The position numbers and the translations under genes are program-made. Positions 43,637 to 56,439 of a DNA stretch of 64,000 nt are shown one piece after another (the stretch's first letter is position 1; each line of letters opens with the position of its first letter). The stretch comes from Echinometra lucunter (lineage: Eukaryota; Echinodermata; Echinoidea; Camarodonta; Echinometridae). Under the pieces are notes generated by a model. It was not told the DNA's origin and ran no database searches. It was given only the letters and a program-made list of their open reading frames with translations. The stretch covers positions 9,858,996 to 9,922,995 of the forward strand of contig CM057157.1 in the NCBI GenBank assembly GCA_029962745.1, given 5' to 3'.

Positions 43637-44130
43637 GTGATCTAACTTCGCGCACAGGACCATATCTCAAAAAGTAGAAAAGATTGTGAAAAACTGGTAG
43701 CACCATTGGAAAGAGCACCCTAAAATTACTTTCCTTTTGAAATTATAGATGGAATTTTGAAATTATGAATGAAAAATCGGCAAATTTGGCAGCGCTTTGC
43801 GTTCGTTCTGACAAAAACTGGACTTGTCGACAAGGGTCTAGAATTCCTCTTTTCGAGAGACGATGTCATCAAAATAGTAAGTAAAATGTGATATCAATTT
43901 ATTCAGTGGCATTTTACCTTCCTGGTAATGCAATTATCTTACCTTTTATGCATCTCTATTTTGTATTAATCACTTGAAAGCTGGCGTGCGCGAAGTTAGG
44001 TCTCGTTATTTTTTTAACACTTTTCCAGGTCCAGAGCGGTGCGATACGACATCGAACTTTGCGATCGCGATATCTTGGGAATTCTTCGTAAATAGCATGT
44101 TCTTCTTGCGCCCATTTGAAATCCAAATCT
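43637..44130 (+). repeat. Dispersed repeat of about 0.5 kb, copy 1
   Basis: Shares with 47159-47640 a colinear series of blocks: CGACAAGGGTCTAGAA, GTGATATCAA, GCAATTATnTTACCTTTTATG, CTGGCGTGCGCGAAGTT, GATACGACATC and ATCGCGATATCT. Interrupted frames only. The left AACTTCGCGCACAGG is the inverse of the later TGCGCGAAGTT. Confidence 0.7.
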
Positions 44131-44371
44131 TTGCTATGGTCCCCCCATCATACAACGTTTAGTGCCATAAAGCATTCAATACAAACATAAACATGGAATA
44201 AAGAATATTGTTTTTGTGTCATGTGAATGATTTATTTTAATGAACAAGGTAAAAACCCACTTCACCTACTTGGCTGATTTACAACGGGGCCGTGTATCAA
44301 TCAAGAAAAATATAAAATAAGAAAGTGAAATTCATGTACAAAATACATATAAATCTTGATCCAAAATATAA

Positions 44372-44545
44372 AACAAATATACTCTGCCATAATTTCGAGT
44401 TTCTGGTTAAAACTATGGGCCTCGGTGACTCGAATAGTACCATTCACTTCGGGGTTGCGCCCCTCAGTGAATAGTACTATTTTGGAGTCACCTCTTGCCC
44501 ATAGTTTTAACCAGAAACTCTCAAGGCAAAGTATATATTTGTATA
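44372..44545. repeat. Long imperfect hairpin of about 170 bp
   Basis: The core GAGTTTCTGGTTAAAACTAT (from 44397) is the inverse of ATAGTTTTAACCAGAAACTC (to 44520). The stem continues inward through GAATAGTACCATTCACT/AGTGAATAGTACTATT to a GGGG-TTGCG-CCCC loop. It continues more weakly outward through ACAAATATACT and AGTATATATTTGT. Confidence 0.75.
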
Positions 44546-44576
44546 CTATTATCACAGGCAAAATAATAATACATTA

Positions 44577-47158
44577 CTAATTATTGTTATTATTATTGTT
44601 GTTGTTATTGTTATTGTTGTTATAATGATAATGATTATCATTATCATTATTGTTGTGCCTATCAGTTCTAAACATGTTAATTCAGTTTAATTGTAAGCAA
44701 ACATCCTTCCCTAAAACCTGGGGGGGGGGGTGATTGTACATGTCATCCCCCCACCTCACAAGGGGGGGGGGGATGCATACCCTTCATCCCCCTGCTGTCT
44801 ACGCCCCTGTTTGTATTCATGCCCCCCCCCCCCCTCGTGATGACAAAAGACTTCAACGAGGTGAAATAATAATGAAAAGATGAGGTAGGATGAAATATTG
44901 CTAGATCGGAGAGCGTTGTATAATCATATGAATATCCAGATTTATTATCTTTTAAAAATTCCTTTGTAGATTTTGATCAGGCTAAATAGAATGAATAGAG
45001 TTGTACTATTAGGACGGAAGAGAGAGAGAGAGAGAAGAGAGAAAGGGCAAAAGATAGTCGAGATGGGATGGAGAGAGAGAGAGAAAGAAAGAAAGAAATG
45101 GGGAGGAAAGAGAGAGATAGACGAAGAGAAAAAGAAAGTGTGCGTGTGTGTGTGATTTTTAGAGCTGGGGGTAAAAGTGAGAGGTATTTCAGGAAATTGA
45201 GGCGGGGGCATGAAACAAAAATAAAACAAAACAAAAAACAAAAACAAACAAAAAAACCCAACATGTTCGAAATTTGAATTATAAACGTAAACTAGTTCTT
45301 CAACGCACAATATCCTGACTAATATCGCTCAAGTTTTATCAGATATCGGGAGGAATATTCTCTATCAAAACAATAATGTGTCCACATCTAATGAAGATTA
45401 TTATCTGTAGTAGACGTGTGACCTAAATGTACTTCCCGGGCCCACTTGCACGTGGAAATGGGGCCTTAACTAATATCACATCGGCACGTTGTGTAATCAA
45501 GAAGAAACTGGGACACCCTAAATACCCTCTTCAACATTTAATTCATCTCATGGTTATTATCAAAAGACTAATGGCACTAAAATCTTCATCATCTAGCTTC
45601 ATCATCTGAATGTTTTCTTTTAGAGTATGAGATTTTTGTCCCTTGATATATCACATGCCATTTCAAATAGCCTAAATCATCTCTCGTCATGTGAAATAAC
45701 AGCCATTATCAGCGCAAGCTAGACCGATTCTAAGTATATCGCATTTGTTTATCTCTCATTTGGTAGATTAGCTTTTTAGTGATATGCCCCTCGAGCTTCA
45801 CGCACTATTGATCGGCACATAATCCCTCATGATGGATACGGAATGGCGGAGAATGTTCCAGGGTCGAGGACGGAATATTGGGAGTTCAGGGATGCATCCA
45901 GGCATCGAATTCTGTGATGGCTGGGAAAGGCACAGAATCATAATGAAAAAATAATAAACTGCATTTGATGATCTTCGTCTTTGACTATCTGGTCCCCATG
46001 GAAGACAAGCGGCACCATGTCAGTGCAGCTGAAAATGGGTTATCCAGCCGTCTCTTGATTGTATTCTTGACTACATTTTCCCTACTATAGTCTCTTATGT
46101 CAAATTAGGGCCGGGAATATATAATGCCAAAGTAAAACTAAACGTAGGTTTAATTACTATGTTACAGGACAGACGGAAAGAGGAGGTTAATCAAGGCCCA
46201 GTCACCTCCACCACAATAGTCCACACAAACTTTTAACACTATTTCTATATTTGTGTTGTGTTGGAGTTAGTTTACAACGTCTCAAACTGTTTGCATGTGA
46301 AGTGTACATAGGGACAGTTATTTCGGCAGTAACGGGTGGATTAGATGTTGGTTTCCCATTCAAATTCAAATAATATAAAATAACCGACTCCCTCCTGCCT
46401 GAAAATGACCGTCTCCTGAATTGTAAACTTTCGCAAACTCTCACCATGTTGAATTTCATAGTTACCACGGGACGCGGTAGGGAATGCCTTCCTAACTGAG
46501 TGCCTCAAAACAATAATGATAACGTTAAAAAATGTAAAGACTAGAGGGAAAATGAAATATGAGAAGACATGTTACAACTTCTCCCCCTTCGATCTCTCCG
46601 CTAAAATTTCGTACATCTAGTATAACTCGTCCTTCCCATGGGGCAGACATCCCTTAAAATGAATGGACACGCATTTCGCATTACAATGTCAATGCTGCTG
46701 TCGGTCTTTATGGACCCATTTATGTCTTAACATGCTTAATGTGAAATTGGATAACGTATAGGAATGCACAACACAGCATGTGGGAACTGTACAGGCCGTC
46801 TGCATCAGAATGTGACGGCTCAAGAACATCGAATCAAGTTTTACATGAATCTTCAGTAGTGACGCGATGGCTTAATTTGCTGTCAGGAGACAAACTCCCT
46901 TCCAATCCAACCTAAGCTTCGTTTGGAGCTGAGGAATTCCAACTGCTCATGGAGATTGGACATCCCGGTGAGTTTAATCAACATTAAATGTGCATGCGGA
47001 TTTTTTGCTCTATAGTTAGGGGCACATGCACTGGCATGACTGGACCAAAAGAAAAAAAAAAGAAAAGTAAAAAAAAAAAAAAGAAAGAAAGAAAAACACA
47101 ATCCACAAAAGTTGAAATGAGATAGAGTGTTCGAATTATGGTGGCGTGTCCTAATTTC
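44577..47158. other. Noncoding, simple repeats and G/C runs
   Basis: TTG/TTA repeat (44577-44650), two G runs with ATCCCCC partners (44718-44790) and a C run at 44821 resembling 42960-43035, and a GA tract 45018-45135. No exon recognised. Confidence 0.5.
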
Positions 47159-47640
47159 CCGCATGTCCATATTTCACGCACAGGGTAATTTCTCAAAAAC
47201 TAGAAAAAAAAAATGAAATTCGGAAACGGATAGAGGAACCTAAATTTTCTTTGAATTTGGGGAAGGAATTGTGAAATTATTGGCAAAATATCGGTAGATT
47301 TTGCTATACTTTGCTTCCGTTCTGAAAAATATTAACTTACCGACAAGGGTCTAGAAATTTTCCTTTGGAGAAAGCTGTCATCAAATTCAAAAGTAAAAAG
47401 TGATATCAAATGATTGTATGGTATTTTGCCTTGCTATTGATGCAATTATTTTACCTTTTATGGATATGTATTTTGCATTAATTATTTTTTAACTGGCGTG
47501 CGCGAAGTTTCGACTCGTTGCTTTGTAAACCTATTCCATTTCCAGCGCACTGTGATACGACATCAAATTTTGCTATCGCGATATCTCGGAATTCTTTGTC
47601 AATAAGTCTTCTTCTTGCACCCATTCGTACTCTCAAACTT
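47159..47640 (+). repeat. Dispersed repeat of about 0.5 kb, copy 2
   Basis: Same orientation and block order as the copy at 43637-44130, 3.5 kb upstream, but clearly diverged. It starts TTTCACGCACAGGGTAATTT and ends near TTCTTCTTGCACCCATTCG. Confidence 0.7.
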
Positions 47641-48975
47641 TCCTTTCCCTTTGGTATCAGTTAATCAGAATAATTTTTGGTAGAATTTTAGAAATTTTAG
47701 ATTGAATATTGCGTTCTTTAGAAAATTAAAATAAGCGCGAAGTTTGGTCACCCATCATAAGAGAAAGTATTGCAACATGATAAGATGATCCTTCCCGCAT
47801 CCTCCCCTCATCTCATAACCCTACTCTCTGATACGACATCGAATGGCCTGTCCCCCTCGCTATGACACCAGTGACGGTGCCCTCCCATGGACCCTAAACA
47901 CGCCAGTGATGATACCGACTGATTGAATAACGAACATCGTAAAGTTCTTTATCAGTTATCATTATGACACTTCGAACTACGAATATGTTCTAAGTTCCTT
48001 GCAAGACAGGATAAGAGAGTATAAAGTTACTTATGGTAGCAAAAAGGACCTTGGAAAGAAATTTGATCAGTGAAATGTAAGGTGTTTATAAGGTTTGCTT
48101 GAATGATAATACATGTGCGAGATAATTCAACGTAGGCCTACCCTCCTTAACTTGCGATGACTTGATTGTAACTGATTGGAAAGTTCGACAGAATATTGCT
48201 CCAATCCTCTCTGCCGAAACTTATCTTATAATGCTACCTCTCATACTTAGGTTCGAATGATATGCTCCACTTCCTTGATAAGTGAGTGACCACGCTCTCG
48301 GCTGACCGTACAGGGCAAGCTTTCAAGTGTAACGACCCAAAGAGCGCCTTAATTAAGGAAAATTGTCCGAGGTTAAATCATTGACACCCAGCTGTGTTAT
48401 TTATTACTGATATTGTTCACTTTCCAATCATTGTTTATTTATTTAGTAAAAAAAGGTACCCTTAAAATGGAGAACAGCAGATTCTAGATTTTTCATTTTT
48501 TTAAAATTGTGATTTACCCATGGCATTGGCCGTATGTGGAAACAGGCAACATGCACCCATGCAGAGATATCAGCATGCTAAGCTATTACAGATATGGCAC
48601 AGAGATCTGTTGAAGCTTCTGCTAAAACGTCGACATCCAACGTCTATAGCCTTTGTGAATATAATAATGCAAATCATGAGAGAAATGGGGTGCATGGGTA
48701 ACGAAGTTCACGGGAGTTCAGATCCCTTTCCCTTTCCTTTAGCTTCAAGGAATGGGGGAAGGGTACGGTAATGTACTAAATCTTCGCTCCATCCTGATAA
48801 ACTAGCATTATAAATTAACAATAAAAACAATTTTAAAGATAAATATTATACTGAGTTTCTGGAGGTTCCTCTACCTAGCTTATCGGCATTTATATCAATA
48901 GAATTATTGCAGAACGCCGAATCGACTCTGCATCGATCCCCAAACCAGCTATTATCATTACTTTGTCATGTTAAG
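47641..48975. other. Noncoding, nothing recognised
   Basis: AT-rich sequence without a supported feature. Confidence 0.5.
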
Positions 48976-49130
48976 TAATAATAATAATAATAATAATATT
49001 CTGCATTTATATAGCACCTAATACATCTCTCTGAGACGTATCTAAGCGCTTTTACAAAAATATTATTACCCCGGTCATCGGATTCAGGCTTGCCCGCACA
49101 TAATGTATGCACCTTCTCCACTCCCGACGG
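48976..49130 (-). mobile_element. SINE-type repeat 3' part ending in (ATT)n
   Basis: On the reverse strand it reads AAGCGCTT, a spacer, GTGCTATATAAATGCAGAAT and an (ATT)n array, the tail arrangement seen at 4890. The stretch to about 49130 (CCCCGGTCATCGGATTCAGG) looks like repeat body. The 5' limit is unclear. Confidence 0.45.
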
Positions 49131-49269
49131 AGCATTCTTTTTGTTCGGTATTTTGCCTCTGTGGTTTGATCTTGTGGTATCATTCTTGTGATGAGTAACT
49201 GGGGTAGTGGTGTCTTTGCTTTAAGGGATTTTAATTCGCCTACATCCGAGTGGAAGCTGACTACCATAA

Positions 49270-51080
49270 ATATTCTGAGTCCTCAACATACCATTTTAAA
49301 AAAGAAATTTTTAAGTTTGTTCCGCCAAGGGATTTGAACAGTAATAATTGTTAAGATACTTATAAGCTCTGTGATCAACTTACAGGTCTTATGCAGTCAT
49401 TTTGTGATTCTTACCTGATATTTTGAGGATTAATTTCATATTCTACATGGACTGTAAGCATCCATATCTCTAAGCGGAATACAAGCTTCCCTGACCTTTG
49501 AGCGTAGCCAGTCGGTCGTACAGACAATGGAATGAGAAATGATTTGGTTTTCAATAAACATGATTAACAGGTATATGGAAGGAATCTGTGGAATCGAACT
49601 ACTGGCATGGCTGATGAGCATTCTGCAGTGATTCAGTTGTGCGTCATGCATAGGCAGTCTCCCCGATTAAAGGGTGAAATTCATAGAAGATGAGAGTAAC
49701 AGAGAGAGAGAGAAAGAGAAAGAAAGAGAGAGAGAGAAAGATGAGGAAGTATGCCTTCTTATTTGTTACGTAACAACAAGATATTATTAGCCCACATTGT
49801 GCAGCTGATATTGACAAGATTTTAAACCTGATCTGATTTTTGTGGCTCGGGAAAAATAGCTTTAGCATGTAGTATAAGCTTATATGTCCATGACTACTAA
49901 TAAGAGATTTATGCGACAGCTATAATTATGCGCTTTTACCTACATTCACCTGCTTCCTTAGAAAGCGGAGTTGATGACATTCCTTGACATCAACAGAGAG
50001 GAAATATCATACTCTTGTACCAGTATTTAACATGCTTTATCTGTGTATGAATTCTGTCAATTCTGCGTTAATCGAGTAGCCTACTATCTACTTACAAAGG
50101 TATTGACAAAGTTATGCTAGGTCGAATCCATGGGTAAAATACATGATGGCGATATCATTATGCTCTCCCGAAGACAGATAACGAGAAGGGAGGAATAATA
50201 AGAAATTGAGGTTACAAAAATCAAACAACGAGTACGCACAAAGTTACAAGGGATAAGCGATATAACAAAATCCTATTTCATAGAAAAAAAATTTGAGTGT
50301 CAGGTGACAGCTTATCAGCTAATAAGGTACGTGCTGACAAATACCTTATTTCATAGAATTAAATATTTACTCGAAACTTTCGTGCACGCGAGCTCACATG
50401 GTATCGTCCTCCTGCATTAAATGCACTTAAAAAGTTTAGAAATGCATCGAAACACGTTGAAATAATCATGGAAGCGTATAATGAGACATTTGAAGAAAAA
50501 AAATCTTAGGATATATAGCGTTCCTCTTGGAAAACTTATCTCCAGCATATTTTTTTTCTGTAAAAGTTTTTCATGAATGACTAAACGTGTTGAAGTCTAA
50601 CACTCGCTTAAACTTTGAGCTATGATTTCATTGCTTTTTAAAATGTGTTATCTTCTTGAAAGTAAGAGCTTCAAGAGAATTCGAATTTAACATTTCATCA
50701 AACACTTCTGCTTCACCTGTGTTTGTGAGAAGACATTCCTTCAATTTCGCGCCCTACTTCATCGAAAAATTGGGTGCTTTAGGAAAAATTTCATCCACTC
50801 CTGTTTCCATGGTAACAAAAGAGATAGGCAGGTAGAAGAGGTTTTACAGTTGGTAAAGGCAAATAAGTCTGAACTCAGAAGAGCTGAAAATGAGATTATT
50901 TCTGCCCTGCATTGGGCGGGTTTTGACTTTCGAGAGAATGAATACATTTCCCATAGCATGAAGTTTCGAGTCTTATAGTTTCATTATAAAAGTAAGAATT
51001 TTACTTGCAAAGACTCTAACTTTTAGATGCCCCCCTATTTCAATAGTTTAATTTCGGACGACTATAAACTACAATACACT
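49270..51080. other. Noncoding, nothing recognised
   Basis: A GA microsatellite at 49702-49742 only. Confidence 0.5.
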
Positions 51081-51245
51081 CTCAGAACAGTTGATTAAAA
51101 GTCATTAGATCGGTTACGAAGAAACCAACTGTTGCTTAACAAATTTTGTATGTATGTAAAACATATTGGGATTTATTTTAACCACCAGTTGGTCGGTTCA
51201 TATTCTTACCAACCTGATGATTTTAACCAACATTACTGTTCTGAG
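51081..51245. repeat. Inverted-repeat element with CTCAGAACAGT ends
   Basis: CTCAGAACAGT (51081-51091) and ACTGTTCTGAG (51235-51245) are perfect inverses. Inner TTGATTAAAAGTCATTAGATCGG and CCAACCTGATGATTTTAACCAA pair imperfectly, and CCAACTG pairs with CAGTTGG. Confidence 0.55.
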
Positions 51246-51624
51246 ATTCTATATACACTGATATAGTAGATACAAAGAAATAAACATGAAAATGGTAACT
51301 GAGAGCCAGGTTTTTTCTTTGAAATCTAATGCAAGTTGTTAGTCTATTTCTTACACTACAGATCTCTATCCATAGGGACAAAGGTCGAATAAAATGAAAT
51401 GAAAAATTCAGATAATTTAGCAATTAAATGTGTTTTCCATGCACCAACAAATTTCAAGGTGTTTTCATGAAAACACACCTAGGGAATGGGTTAATTGTAG
51501 GTACAATAAGAGAGCATAAAGCTTCTACATTCGGCTAGAGCGACATATTTTGTATTCCGTGCAGAATACTTTTTGGCAGAAATGCTTCATTTTTATGATT
51601 CTCTTCTGTTCATAATACTTGCAA

Positions 51625-51824
51625 GCAGAGGGTAAAGAGAAAGGGAGAAAGATAAGTAAAGAAAGAGGGAAAGAGAGGGAGATAGGAGAGAAAAATGAGG
51701 AGAGACAGACCAAGAGGGACAGATAGAGTGAGAGGCCGGGGGAGAGGAGAGAAAAATGAGGAGTGATAGCCCATGAGAGACAGAGAAAGAGGAGAGACAG
51801 ACCAAGAGAGGGAGAGAAAGTGAC

Positions 51825-51855
<31 letters not shown>

Positions 51856-51862
51856 GAGAGAT
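51625..51862. repeat. (GA)n-rich purine tract with internal 60-bp duplications
   Basis: GAGAAAAATGAGGAG and GAGACAGACCAAGAG each occur twice within the tract, ending in a pure GA run. Confidence 0.9.
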
Positions 51863-52098
51863 CTGAATAGAAGTGTCTTCTTCTCCACGTCGAGACGACA
51901 CAGTGTCTCATCTTAGCAAGAATAGAGGCCTTCTCGATATAATTCTATCGCATCTAACAGGATATCTTTCATCGAGGTAGGATGGTTTCACTTAGCCAGG
52001 CTTCGCTGAAGGCACGTCTTAGCCTGATAATAAGGCCAATCTTATAAAGAAGGATTTTTGCGAGGCCAGATGGATGTGGTGATTGGAGATGGGCATGA

Positions 52099-52124
52099 GG
52101 GGGGGGGGGGGGGGGGGGGGGGGG
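52099..52124 (+). repeat. G(26) homopolymer
   Basis: The longest of more than twenty poly-G or poly-C runs of 8 bases or more in the window. Confidence 0.95.
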
Positions 52125-52624
52125 AGAGGGTCGGGTAAGGATCGGAGGTCCATGCAGTTCTTTCTTCCGTAGACCTAAATTTATCGTCTGTAATTAAATT
52201 CATATTCCAAATGCAGCACTAGTAACTATGGTAATAATGCATGATCACAGACAGCATGACAGAGAAATATAAAACGTTAGATATGGAACCTTAAAAGGAA
52301 ATTCAAGCCAGAGAAATCTGATACGAAAGGTATTAAATTGGATAGTTATCAAATCCTAAATAATTTTCTAGCTTGACGTATTTAATGGAATAGTTTTCAT
52401 TTCACAATGATATTTTCTGAAATCAAAAATTATAAAGTCGTCTTCTCTCTCCACTGTTGACTGTACATGCATGTATAACAACTAAGTTTAATTCTAAATG
52501 ATTTCGTACATGCTTGAACGGATCCTTCAGGGAAATAAAATTTACAGCATTACGACCCATTTTCTGGTGGTAAATATCATATACTCAATATTCTGTTCTT
52601 GACAACTATAAATCTTCCAGTATA

Positions 52625-52703
52625 CACTGTAAAAAAAAAAAATACTGGCAGCAGAGTTGCCAGTGATTTACTGTAAGTTCTACAGTATTTTTTTTTTACA
52701 GTG
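52625..52703. mobile_element. 79-bp CACTGTAAAAA miniature element
   Basis: CACTGTAAAAAAAA and TTTTTTTTACAGTG are inverted ends, with TA on both sides. Inner arms ATACTGGCAGCAGAGTTGCCAGT and TACTGTA...TACAGTA fold as well. The terminal CACTGTAAA is shared with the 2.7 kb element at 31434. Confidence 0.65.
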
Positions 52704-53200
52704 TACCACGGTGTAGTAGATATCAAGAGCTTAAAGAGCACGATGAAATATTACCGCCATTTCCACTGAACCTTGGAGACTGCATAATTATGCATACCAA
52801 GATCATTACGGTAAGACATGTCTAGAATTTGCAGGGTGGGTGTGTTATCCCATTCCTCGCATCCATTACTATGGTGATTTCTACAATAAAGGGCTTCAGT
52901 AGGAGTGAAATCCTGATATCATATTCCCCCAACCTGAAGGTGGTGAAAATCGTCTCTCTTATGTTGCTGTACACGGTATCAGTAAGATAGCAGTTTGGCT
53001 GAAAAGACCCAATCAAGATTAAAAACGCCAAGGTCCACTCAGCTTCGAGGGATGGAGAGAATAATGACTATAAAATGATGAAATTTTCTGTGTGAATAAA
53101 AAGGGACTGCAAAGTTAACGTTACAAGTGGCCAATTAACAAGGAAAATCCATAAAATCTAAAAATCTAAAATAAAAGTATTAACATATATCTTTATCAAT

Positions 53201-53790
53201 GCTTTTCATCTGTGTCTGATCCAGACATTGTTTCAGACATGCACGGTGGTCATCAAGTTATGTCGAATATCAATTGCCTTTTAATTAGTAACATAAAGAA
53301 ATATATGAAAATCGTATTTTTTCCTCATAACCTTTGAGATCAGGTGGTTAAAGGGGTATAAAAGAAAAAATAATAAAAGCATTTCTTTAAAAAAACCTTA
53401 TTTATTGAAATTTCAAAATTTACAATAAAGCTGATGTTTTCTTTAGTAACTGCTTTTCATCTTTCAAAAACATGAAAATGCTTTGACTGGTACTAAAGAC
53501 AGTTTTAAAAAAATGAATACTCCTACCTTTGATTTTATTGTTTCAGTCTATTCAGAACACCAAAATAAAAAAATAATCGAAGTCTGAGAAAAATTGGCTA
53601 ATGTTTTCCAAGGTTATGGAGAAAAAAATACAATTTTAATTTATATATTTCCTTTTTTGTTAATCAATGTGAAAATACCACGCAAAATGATTTGAGTGTG
53701 TTATTTACGAAACCACAATGCCTGGTACGAACACGGATGAAAAGCAGTTACTAAAGAAAACATCAGCTTTATTGTAAATTTTGAAATTTT
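53201..53790. repeat. Complex inverted-repeat region
   Basis: A perfect 54-bp inverted pair spans 53408-53461 and 53736-53789 (left arm starts AAATTTCAAAATTTACAATA). A second imperfect inverted pair spans 53201-53345 and 53605-53755, sharing GCTTTTCATCnGTGT, CCAGnCATTGT and GTATTTTTT...CTCATAACC. The two pairs interleave. Confidence 0.7.
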
Positions 53791-53799
53791 CTGTGGTAA

Positions 53800-54394
53800 T
53801 TAGCATGATTAGACCCTCGTAACCTTAAGAAAACCATGAAATCTATCTGATGATATGCAAGGGCATACATCTCGTACTGTAATAAATGTAAATGAACTGC
53901 ATCAGCGAGAGTGGTTAACGATGAAACATGCAGACAGGTGATTAGACAAAAAGATTGCAATTTGATGGATAGCGGAATTTCATTTGACACTGCTCACTGC
54001 ACCATTGCACAAGCTTGATTAGTTTTTGCTTTTCTTCACGTAAGTATACTGACGCTGATGGTACATCGTTTCTAAGGCTTGGGAAATATTCATACCCATG
54101 ACTGAAAAGGGGGGATGCAATTTAAATTTTAATGCTGTAGCTATATGCGGAAGGGTTAATGTTTAATCAATGTTATTTTGAGTGAAGCTGAAGAACAAAC
54201 AGGAATATATTTCTTGCGAGAAGGCAATACTAAAAAGTATCCTTTTATTGTGTTGTGTCAATTAACCTAACCCTGTATACTTTTCTCTTTCTCTTTTCTC
54301 TCCGTCTCTCTTTCTGCCCATCACAGAAATGACGACGACGATGATAACAAAAACAATAACCGATGTAGCATTAGTAGTAGTAGTAGTGGTGGTG

Positions 54395-54461
<67 letters not shown>

Positions 54462-56439
54462 TAGTAGTAAAAGAAGACGATAATGTTATCATCATGATAA
54501 TCATAATTTTATGAACTATAACAGTAAAAACTAAATGATGATAACAAATTTTATTGTATTTCAATCATCAGTTTTGGCTGGTATTTTTTTTTTCTGTTGT
54601 TATCGTAAATTACAACAGAAAATGCAATTTTCAATGAATCATTGTTCGGAGCATTTAATTAAGAAAATACTTGGTATATTTTGTGCAAAATCTCTATTTC
54701 TGAGGTAGCACTGCTTTTTAAAATTTATTTATCTATTTATTCACATTTTTATTCAGGGTGGTCTGTTCAGTACATAAAAAAACTGGTTTGCCACAGAGCC
54801 CTGGCATAAAAATCTAACAAGAAAATACATATTTACAATTTAAACTGTACAGATCACATTATAAGTATAAAATCATAGCGAAGAGATAAGAATAGATGAC
54901 TGATAGGAGTCGAGGATATCAGAAATGTACCTCTGTCTGCCTGTCAGTGTCAGTATACCACTCTCTCTTAAATGTATCAAGGATTTAGTAAGAGAAACCG
55001 TGGTTATAGTCATGTCAAATAGGAATGAGTAAAAGAAAACCCCTAGTTCCTGCTTTGCAGGCTAAGCTATAATTTCCTAACCTTTGTCGTGTTGATAGGA
55101 GCCATAAAACCATTTAATATCTGGAAAATGCATTAAATTTTGTACTGAAAGATGTAGGTGCTGTTTTGGGGATTTTAAAAATTGAGGTTCTGAATTTGAG
55201 CTGAGCGGAGCACCGAGAGCATGGCATGGACGCGAGTCTAAATAAAAAAAAAAAAAACATTTTTGTATTCGAGCTCCCTTAACCTCCCCCTTCCCTTCCT
55301 TCTCCGCAGACCTTCAGTAGATGAATGCCTCTTTAAAACATTTAGATTCATTCAATGAACATCCTTGTAAGTAATGATGTCCCATTCTTTCAAAAGATTT
55401 GCAGGAAAAAACACTGAACGGCCTCGAATTCGAAGAAATGAATGACGTTTCAGTTCAATGATACGGTTACCCTAATTTAAACATATATACTGAGTTATCT
55501 TGATTAGATGTGCACAGTCGAGCTATCCTTGCAGATGTAACTTAAATCGCTTACTTGGCTAATGACTGACATTCAGATCTGATTATTAAGTGGTGTCGTG
55601 ACTTACAGGTAATAGGACTGATTTGTTGGAAAATGCTGAGTTGGGTGCGTGTGCTCAATATGCTTTTCCCCTTTTCGTCAGTACACACTGATTGGTAATT
55701 ATCGTCCCATTATACCGAGGATAAAATATTTTTATACGGCTGGGTTTTACTGAAGAATTTAGTCAATATGATGAATTCACTACAAAGAAACTTTAGAAAC
55801 AAGAAAAGGCAATGTAGGGCTAACAATCGCCGCATTTTCAATGCGGCCAAGACATGTTCCGATTTGCAAAATCAGCAATTACCTCACTGCACGCACACAG
55901 ATAAGGGAAAATCAGGTTTTATCATTTGGTGCTATTAAAATGATAATGCATATAAATCAGGAGGTAGAAACATTTCAGGTCACTTGAAAAGTTTCTGATG
56001 TAGTATTTGTTGCTAACTTATCCTTCTAATTCACTGCTTTGAGGATATGATTGGGAATGTGCAAAACACCCCAAAATACATTACATGATTATGAATTCAT
56101 ATCAAGTTGACCTTGTCGTGGATAAATTTACACTTAATGAAACAAATTACTAATACAATAACAAGGGGGCTCCAATTATCAAAAGCAACCGAAAATACCT
56201 TTTAATGAAATGATGAATCTCTTTGCAACTCGTTGGATCCTAGGGGTGCGTGAAGATCAAACAGGTTTGATATCGCGGAGTCAGCGATCTATCATCTGTT
56301 TGTGGTTGGAGATGGATGTTCCGCAAAATGACTGCACTGCATATCACTGATTCTCGAGTAAATTGGAACAGGTGACAGCGGTTAGCAACGATCGGAATGA
56401 TGATTAGCTGTGGCATGTACAAGTATTGCTGCATCTCTC
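53800..56439. other. Noncoding, nothing recognised beyond the TAG repeat
   Basis: The segment 54720-54830 (TTCAGGGTGGTCTGTTCAGT, GCCACAGAGCCCTGGCA) looks like the end of a dispersed repeat on the - strand, but no coding signature supports it. Confidence 0.4.
54373..54470. repeat. (TAG)n microsatellite
   Basis: About 30 TAG/TGG units; the reverse strand gives a poly-Thr frame without meaning. Confidence 0.95.

Noticed and set aside
43637..44130. Decayed coding gene
   Set aside because: No frame is shared between the two copies beyond short blocks; described as a noncoding dispersed repeat instead.
54262..54564. Poly-Thr protein on the - strand
   Set aside because: Translation of a TAG microsatellite.
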